Shown: one piece after another, positions 49,087 to 53,477 of the stretch
Layout of the letters: each line of letters begins with the position of its first letter
Position numbering within the stretch: position 1 is the first letter of the stretch
From: Armatimonadota bacterium
GTDB taxonomy: Bacteria; Armatimonadota; Fimbriimonadia; Fimbriimonadales; GBS-DC
NCBI GenBank assembly: GCA_023511915.1
Contig: JAIMAN010000012.1
Coordinates: forward strand, 1-53,477
Direction: 5' to 3'
DNA length: 53,477 bases
Notes under the pieces: generated by a model
Seen by the model: only the letters and a program-made list of their open reading frames with translations
Told to the model about the DNA's origin: nothing
Database searches by the model: none
Position numbers and translations under genes: made by a program

Positions 49087-50903
49087 TCGAGCGTCCGAAA
49101 CGGTATCTGGGCATCCGTCGTGAGGAGAAGCGCGTCATCACGGCGCGCGAGTGGGGGATGCTTGCGCTGGTCGCCGTCGTGCTAAGCGTGCTGACCGCGC
49201 GGCTGTGGTACCTGCAGATTCTGCACGGCGCGGAACTGAGCGCACGCGCCGAGTTGGTACGCACGCGCCTATTGCGCACCCCGCCCCCGCGCGGCTTGAT
49301 CGTTGACCGCAACCAGCGCGTGCTGGCGACCAATCGCGCCCAGATTGTGGTGAGCGTTATCCCCGATATGCTGCGCCGCAATCCTGAGCGCATCCCACTG
49401 GTCGCCCAACGGCTGGGCATCGCCCCCGACGAATTGCGCCAACTCATCGAGAACCCGCGCATCAACCCGTTCACGCCGCTGGTGGTGCAGCGCGGCGCGG
49501 CGTTCGACCAAGCGGTAGACCTGCTGGAGAGCCAATACAACCTGCCCGAAGTGGAGGTCTCGCTGCTGGCGATGCGCCGCTACCCGCACGGCAAACTGTT
49601 CGCGCACCTGCTGGGCTATGTCGGGCAGATTTCGCAGGAGGAACTCAAGGCGTACAGCGCGCGCGCCCAAGAGGACGCCGCCGACTGGCTGCAGATGCGC
49701 CTGTACGACGGGCAAGACTTCGTGGGCAAAAACGGCGTCGAACGCACCTACGAGGCGTACCTGCACGGCAAGCCTGGCGGCGAGCAGGTGGAGGTCACCC
49801 CGCTGGGCAGGCGCGTGCGCACCCTGCAGGAGTTCGAACCGACGGCGGGCGACCGCGTCGTGCTGAGCGTTGACCTGCGCCTGCAACAGAAGGCATACGA
49901 ACTGCTGCAGGGGCACACAGGCGCGCTGGTCGCGTTAGACCCCCGCACGGGCGAGGTGCTGGCGATGGTCAGCCAGCCGTCGTTTGACCCGAACCTGTTT
50001 GTGCCGCGCATCCCCGAAGCGGTCTGGCGCCCGCTGATGAACGACCCGCGCGCGCCGCTCAACAACCGCGCGATCCAGTCCGCCTACGCGCCCGGCTCGA
50101 TTTTCAAGCCCATCGTCGCGCTGGAGGGACTCAAGCGCGGACTGATTACCACGCGCACAGGCGTCTCCTGTACGGGCGGCTATCGAGCGGGCACGCGCAC
50201 CTTCCGCTGCTGGAAACGGCACGGCTCGGTGGACTTCTACGAGTCGATAGCCTTCTCGTGTGATGTGTTTTACTATCAGCTGGCGCAGCGGCTCGGTCCC
50301 GACGCCTTAGCGCAACTCTCGCGGGCGTTCGGGCTGGGGCAACGCACGGGGATTGACCTGCCGCACGAGCGCAGCGGGCTGGTGCCCGACCCGCAGTGGA
50401 AGCGCGAGCGGTTCAACCAGCCGTGGTTCGGCGGCGAGACGCTCAACTACGGCATCGGGCAGGGCTACCTGACGATTACCCCGCTGCAGGGCGCGGTGCT
50501 GACGATGGGGCTGGCGAATCGCGGCGTGATGTACCGTCCGCACTTGGTGAAAGCGATTCGCAGCGAGGACGGCGCGCGGGTGCAGACCATCGAGCCTGAG
50601 GTGATTCACCGCTACGAGGCGTCGCCCCAGCACTGGGACGCCGTGATCGAGGGCATGGTGCGCGTGGTGGAACGCGGCACGGCGGGCGCGGCGCGGGTGC
50701 CTGGCGTGCGCGTCGCAGGCAAAACGGGCTCTGCCGAGTTTCGCAAGGGGGGCAAGACACACGCGTGGTTCATCGCGTTTGCGCCCGCCGAGAACCCGCG
50801 CGTGGCGATTTGCGTGCTGGCGGAAGAGGCGGGCGGCGGGGGCGCAATCGCCGCGCCCATCGCGGGGCAGTGGCTGCGCTACTTCTTCGAACTCGGCTAC
50901 TGA
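49083..50903 (+). CDS. mrdA: Class B penicillin-binding protein 2 (elongation transpeptidase)
   Basis: The 606-residue protein has a single N-terminal membrane helix near 25-45 and a PBP dimerisation domain (RGLIVDRNQRVLATN, LLGYVGQIS, DFVGKNGVERTYE). The transpeptidase domain has Ser339 in GSIFKP, the SCD motif in FSCDVFYYQLAQRLG, and KTGSAE near 546. These motifs match the PBP2 of the elongasome more than the division PBP3. RodA and MreBCD are not adjacent. Co-translation with a class A PBP is notable. Confidence 0.9.
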   Translation: MIERPKRYLGIRREEKRVITAREWGMLALVAVVLSVLTARLWYLQILHGAELSARAELVRTRLLRTPPPRGLIVDRNQRVLATNRAQIVVSVIPDMLRRNPERIPLVAQRLGIAPDELRQLIENPRINPFTPLVVQRGAAFDQAVDLLESQYNLPEVEVSLLAMRRYPHGKLFAHLLGYVGQISQEELKAYSARAQEDAADWLQMRLYDGQDFVGKNGVERTYEAYLHGKPGGEQVEVTPLGRRVRTLQEFEPTAGDRVVLSVDLRLQQKAYELLQGHTGALVALDPRTGEVLAMVSQPSFDPNLFVPRIPEAVWRPLMNDPRAPLNNRAIQSAYAPGSIFKPIVALEGLKRGLITTRTGVSCTGGYRAGTRTFRCWKRHGSVDFYESIAFSCDVFYYQLAQRLGPDALAQLSRAFGLGQRTGIDLPHERSGLVPDPQWKRERFNQPWFGGETLNYGIGQGYLTITPLQGAVLTMGLANRGVMYRPHLVKAIRSEDGARVQTIEPEVIHRYEASPQHWDAVIEGMVRVVERGTAGAARVPGVRVAGKTGSAEFRKGGKTHAWFIAFAPAENPRVAICVLAEEAGGGGAIAAPIAGQWLRYFFELGY

Positions 50904-50910
50904 ACCGCGC

Positions 50911-51978
50911 TTACCGCCTGCGGTTCGGTTGGCGCGGGGCGGGTCGCGCGGGCTGTTTGGGCGGCGCGGCGGGCGTCGTCTCCTCTGCCAGCGTCTGGCG
51001 GAAGGTCGCCTGCGCCTCCCACTCCGCCCACTCTTCAATCGGTTCCCACTCGCGGATGGTCTGCGGGTCGTACTCGGCGCGGAGTTTGAGCTTCTCGTAG
51101 CCCGACGCCTGCACCAGCGAGCCGTCCGAGAGCGCGTAGTAGTAGTCGATCTCGCCCTTGATGGCGCCCTTGATTCTGCCGCGCGGGATGTTGCGGTCGC
51201 GCAGGCGCGAGATTTCAATCAGCAGGTCGTCCAAGCGGATGTCGATCTCGGCGTCGGTGATTTGCTTGACATGCAGCACGGGACGCCCCTTGATTTCGGT
51301 CGCGCCGACCACGCGCACGGTAGCAGGGTAGGTGTAGAGCGTCGCCTGCTCCAGCGAGAGTTTGCCCCCACGCGTGTCGATAAACGGCGTCGGGTAGCGC
51401 ACCTGCCATTCGTCGCCCTCGCGCACCGAGCCGGGGGGCAGCGGCGCAAAGGGACCGGGCACCACATTCAGCCCAATCAACTGCAGGAAGTAGGACGGCG
51501 GCAGCAGGAAGTCCAAGCCAGGGAAGTTCGGCTCCTCGCGTTGTTGTTCCTGCTCTTTCTGATCGCCGCGCTTGACCCGTTGCACGACGCGCTCGGCGTC
51601 GTCCTCGCTGGGGAAGCCCGACGGGGTGACCTTGACGGTCTCGGTGTAGGGGGGCGGCAGCTCGGTCTCGGCGAAGTAGTCCACGCTCTGCTTGACATAG
51701 CGGGTGGCGACGCGCATGCGCGCCTGCCCGTTCTCCAGCACCTGTAGCACTTCGGTATCGAAGCGCAGTTGGGCATCGACGGCGATGGGCAGGCTCTGCT
51801 CAAAAGTGGACGAGCGCGTGTCGCCCCGCAGCGTATAGACGGCGTTGAAGCGTTGCTTCTGCCCCTGCTCATACAGTCGGCGCACCACATAACTGCGCAC
51901 GCCCGCCTGCGCCCATGCAGACGCCACGCACGCCCAGCAGACGATTAGCAGTCCCCAAAGTAGCATCCATCGGCTCAT
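50911..51978 (-). CDS. Secreted protein of unknown function
   Basis: The 355-residue protein has a Sec signal peptide (RWMLLWGLLIVCWACVASAWAQA). A beta-rich middle follows, with a Glu/Gln/Lys-rich loop (RVVQRVKRGDQKEQEQQREE) near 132-151, and then a basic Pro-rich tail. The pattern of repeated strands ending GREGDEWQVRYP-like recalls DUF6263-type secreted proteins, but I cannot confirm that. It is convergent with the PBP operon (7 nt gap). A GCAGGAGTC element starts 47 nt upstream. Confidence 0.75.
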   Translation of the reverse strand: MSRWMLLWGLLIVCWACVASAWAQAGVRSYVVRRLYEQGQKQRFNAVYTLRGDTRSSTFEQSLPIAVDAQLRFDTEVLQVLENGQARMRVATRYVKQSVDYFAETELPPPYTETVKVTPSGFPSEDDAERVVQRVKRGDQKEQEQQREEPNFPGLDFLLPPSYFLQLIGLNVVPGPFAPLPPGSVREGDEWQVRYPTPFIDTRGGKLSLEQATLYTYPATVRVVGATEIKGRPVLHVKQITDAEIDIRLDDLLIEISRLRDRNIPRGRIKGAIKGEIDYYYALSDGSLVQASGYEKLKLRAEYDPQTIREWEPIEEWAEWEAQATFRQTLAEETTPAAPPKQPARPAPRQPNRRR

Positions 51979-52016
51979 AACGGCTCACCTACCCATAGAT
52001 ACGGCGTCCCGTGCGC

Positions 52017-52025
52017 GACTCCTGC
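52017..52025 (-). promoter_or_regulatory. GCAGGAGTC element upstream of the secreted protein gene
   Basis: GCAGGAGTC begins 47 nt before the ATG at 51978, followed by GCGCACGG. A GTATCTA box follows 14-15 nt later. The element lies 29 nt from the oppositely oriented nusA promoter. Confidence 0.5.
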
Positions 52026-52053
52026 CGCCGCCCCAAAACTTTTCGCGGTGGGG

Positions 52054-52059
52054 TATACT
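52054..52059 (+). promoter_or_regulatory. -10 box of the nusA operon
   Basis: GGGGTATACT lies 88 nt before the nusA ATG, giving a leader of about 80 nt that contains two hairpins. No -35 hexamer is visible. Confidence 0.65.
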
Positions 52060-52083
52060 CTCAGCGGGCGGCGCGGATGAGAG

Positions 52084-52113
52084 AAGAGTGGGGTTCTGCC
52101 CACTCTTTTCTTT
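52084..52113 (+). terminator. Terminator-like hairpin in the nusA leader (possible attenuator)
   Basis: A 9-bp stem (AAGAGTGGG / CCCACTCTT) with a 6-nt loop is followed by TTCTTT. No gene precedes it on this strand, so it would terminate only leader transcripts starting at 52054-52059. That fits attenuation of the nusA operon. A NusA feedback role is an inference. Confidence 0.7.
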
Positions 52114-52121
52114 AACACCCG

Positions 52122-52142
52122 ATACGCCCCCAAAGGGGGTAT
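52122..52142 (+). promoter_or_regulatory. Hairpin masking the nusA ribosome-binding site
   Basis: ATAC-G-CCCCC pairs with GGGGGTAT across an AAA loop. The GGGGG arm is the only Shine-Dalgarno-like sequence, 8 nt before the ATG at 52148. Pairing would hide it and reduce initiation. Confidence 0.5.
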
Positions 52143-52147
52143 GCGCG

Positions 52148-53245
52148 ATGATTTGCAACGAAATTGTGGAGGTACTGAAGCAGTTGGAACGCGAGCGTGG
52201 GATTCCCTACGCGGACTTGTTGGCGACTCTGGAGGGCGCGTTCGCGAATGCGTATCGCAAGCAGATGCACCTGCCCCAGAACGCGCGGGTGCACGCCAAA
52301 TTCACGCCCGACCAGCCGAACTGTTTCCGCATCTTTGTGGAGAAGGAGGTGGTCGGCATCGTCACGGACGAGAGTGTGCAGATTCCGCTGGAGGAGGCGC
52401 AGAAGTTGAACCCCGCGCTGGAGGTGGGCGACACCGTGCAGATCGAGGCGTCCATCGAGCAGTTCGGGCGCATCGCCGTGCAGAACGCTTTTCAGGTGCT
52501 GACGCAGCGGCTGCGCGAGTTGGAGCGCGAACACGCCATGCGCGAGTTGAACGCCAGCGTCGGCGATGTGATTACCGCGCGGATTGAACGCTTCATCGGT
52601 CCGAAGGTGCTGCTTTCGTATGGGCGCATCGAGGTGGTGCTGCCCGAAAAGCACCAAAGCCCGCGCGACACCTACGAAATCGGGCAGCCGCTGAAGGTGC
52701 TGGTGCTGGAGGTCAAAGCCCCGCCGACCGAGCGGGGGCGCGAGCCGCGCCTGCGCGACATGAAGGTCATCGCCTCGCGCACGGAGCCGCTGCTGGTGGC
52801 GCGCCTGCTGGCGCAGGAAGCCCCCGAAGTCGCCAGCGGCGATGTGGAGATCAAAGCCATCGCCCGCGAACCCGGCGAGCGCTCTAAAATCGCCGTGCAT
52901 TCCAAAAACCCGCTCATCGACGCCGTCGGCGCATGCTTGGGGCAGCGCGGCATGCGCGTGCAAGCCATCACGAACGAACTGTTCGGCGAGCATATCGATG
53001 TCATCGAGTGGAGCAGCGACCCCGTGCAGTTCATTCGCGACGCGCTGAACCCCGCGCGAGTGAACCGCGTGATTCTGGACAAGGCGAACAAGAGCGCGCT
53101 GGTGGTCGTGCCCAACAACCAACTGCGTCAGGCGGTGGGGCGCGGCGGCGTGAATGTGCGCCTGGCGGAGCAACTCACGGGCTGGAGCCTCGAAGTGCGC
53201 TCGGAGGAGGAGATTGCCAAAGCCGAGAAAGAGAAGTCCGCATGA
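52148..53245 (+). CDS. nusA: Transcription termination/antitermination factor NusA
   Basis: The 365-residue protein has the NusA N-terminal RNA-polymerase-binding domain (EIVEVLKQLERERGI, FANAYRKQ). An S1 domain follows (GDVITARIERFIGPKVLLSYGRIEVVLPEKHQ), then KH1 (EVASGDVEIKAIAREPGERSKIAV, VGACLGQRGMRVQAI) and KH2 (NQLRQAVGRGGVNVRLAEQLTGW). There are no C-terminal acidic repeats. It modulates pausing and termination. rimP, which usually precedes nusA, is absent, and ylxR follows as usual. The ATG at 52148 begins the conserved domain. Confidence 0.95.
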   Translation: MICNEIVEVLKQLERERGIPYADLLATLEGAFANAYRKQMHLPQNARVHAKFTPDQPNCFRIFVEKEVVGIVTDESVQIPLEEAQKLNPALEVGDTVQIEASIEQFGRIAVQNAFQVLTQRLRELEREHAMRELNASVGDVITARIERFIGPKVLLSYGRIEVVLPEKHQSPRDTYEIGQPLKVLVLEVKAPPTERGREPRLRDMKVIASRTEPLLVARLLAQEAPEVASGDVEIKAIAREPGERSKIAVHSKNPLIDAVGACLGQRGMRVQAITNELFGEHIDVIEWSSDPVQFIRDALNPARVNRVILDKANKSALVVVPNNQLRQAVGRGGVNVRLAEQLTGWSLEVRSEEEIAKAEKEKSA

Positions 53246-53477
53246 CCCGATACGGCGGTGCGCTGCGTGTCGGCGCGCCGCCTCCAAGTCCAGTCTCCTG
53301 CGCTTCGCCCGCGACCCCCACACCCGCCAAGTCGCCTTCGACCCCGACCAGCGCATGCCGGGGCGCGGCGCGTACCTATGCCCCAGCGCGGCATGCTTTC
53401 AAACTGCCCGCAAGCGCAACAGCCTCGCCCGCGCCTTGAAAACGCCCGTCGACCCCAGCGTGCTGGATGAGGCGCAG
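53214..53477 (+). CDS. ylxR: YlxR (DUF448) RNA-binding protein, partial at right edge
   Basis: Eighty-eight codons run to the window edge with no stop. The family motifs are clear: RRCAACRRAASKSSLLRFAR and PGRGAYLCPSAACFQTARKR. No ATG or GTG is in frame upstream of the motif. A TTG at 53214, inside the end of nusA and right after GGAGGAGA, yields PKPRKRSPHDPIRRC, a normal YlxR N-terminus. The gene then overlaps nusA by 32 nt. infB is expected next, beyond the window. Confidence 0.82.
   Translation, partial: MPKPRKRSPHDPIRRCAACRRAASKSSLLRFARDPHTRQVAFDPDQRMPGRGAYLCPSAACFQTARKRNSLARALKTPVDPSVLDEAQ

Overview
The window is high-GC bacterial DNA with tightly packed genes. It most resembles a thermophilic Armatimonadota genome, possibly Fimbriimonadales. 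The cues are a secreted protein ending in two dockerin-type EF-hands (DVNGDGCVDDADL), a DYDEMFPP...YADGHVKW protein of the prepilin H-X9-DG type, FAD_oxidored and Gfo/Idh/MocA enzymes and MalF-type sugar permeases. The taxon is an inference. No rRNA, tRNA or CRISPR array was seen.

Layout. At 1-185 there is an AT-richer edge with a possible transposase tail. At 186-4751 (minus) lie apbE, a benzoylformate-decarboxylase-like enzyme, a TMEM14 protein, a decayed VapC with its antitoxin, and argD. At 4790-9406 lie a glycosyltransferase, a DivIVA-like protein, coaD, a Uma2 remnant, an unknown gene, hrcA and trpG/pabA. At 9496-15704 lie the dockerin-type protein, a broken lipoprotein gene, a membrane protein carrying palindromic insertions, a SurA-like isomerase and an oxidoreductase. 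At 15860-20083 (minus) lie hmgA, a purple-acid-phosphatase-like enzyme, an intact PIN toxin/antitoxin pair and an orphan permease. At 20329-28396 lie an N-terminally truncated uvrA, smc, and a sugar permease with its binding protein. At 28460-34855 lie an acyl-CoA dehydrogenase, ileS, an unknown gene, trxB and a second decayed toxin locus. At 34867-36858 lspA-lgt diverges from DUF503-rbfA. At 36851-43536 lie a TIM-barrel protein, an Rpn nuclease, surE, sdhB, a DUF4190 protein, hemW and a FAD oxidoreductase. At 43620-53477 lie a chemoreceptor, a YfcE-type phosphoesterase, PBP1A-PBP2, a secreted protein, and nusA-ylxR, which runs off the edge.

Most genes are housekeeping: cell wall (PBP1A, PBP2), lipoprotein maturation (LspA, Lgt), translation (IleS, RbfA, NusA, YlxR), chromosome and repair (SMC, UvrA), and cofactors (CoaD, HemW, ApbE). 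They form short operons with ATGA or TGATG overlaps.

The most interesting signal is regulatory. At least 14 genes have a GG(G)TATAAT-type -10 box ending only 6-11 nt before the start codon, which predicts leaderless mRNAs. Most genes lacking that box instead have an intergenic element, GCAGGA(A/G)TC, always in the sense orientation. Six copies lie about 37-48 nt before the start, at -35-like distance; the rest lie 81-124 nt upstream. This may be a second, undescribed promoter or operator class. Other points of note are the truncated uvrA with its own promoter, two PIN toxins that lost their centres while their antitoxins stayed intact, palindromic elements inserted in frame in a membrane-protein gene, and a terminator-like hairpin plus an SD-masking hairpin in the nusA leader.
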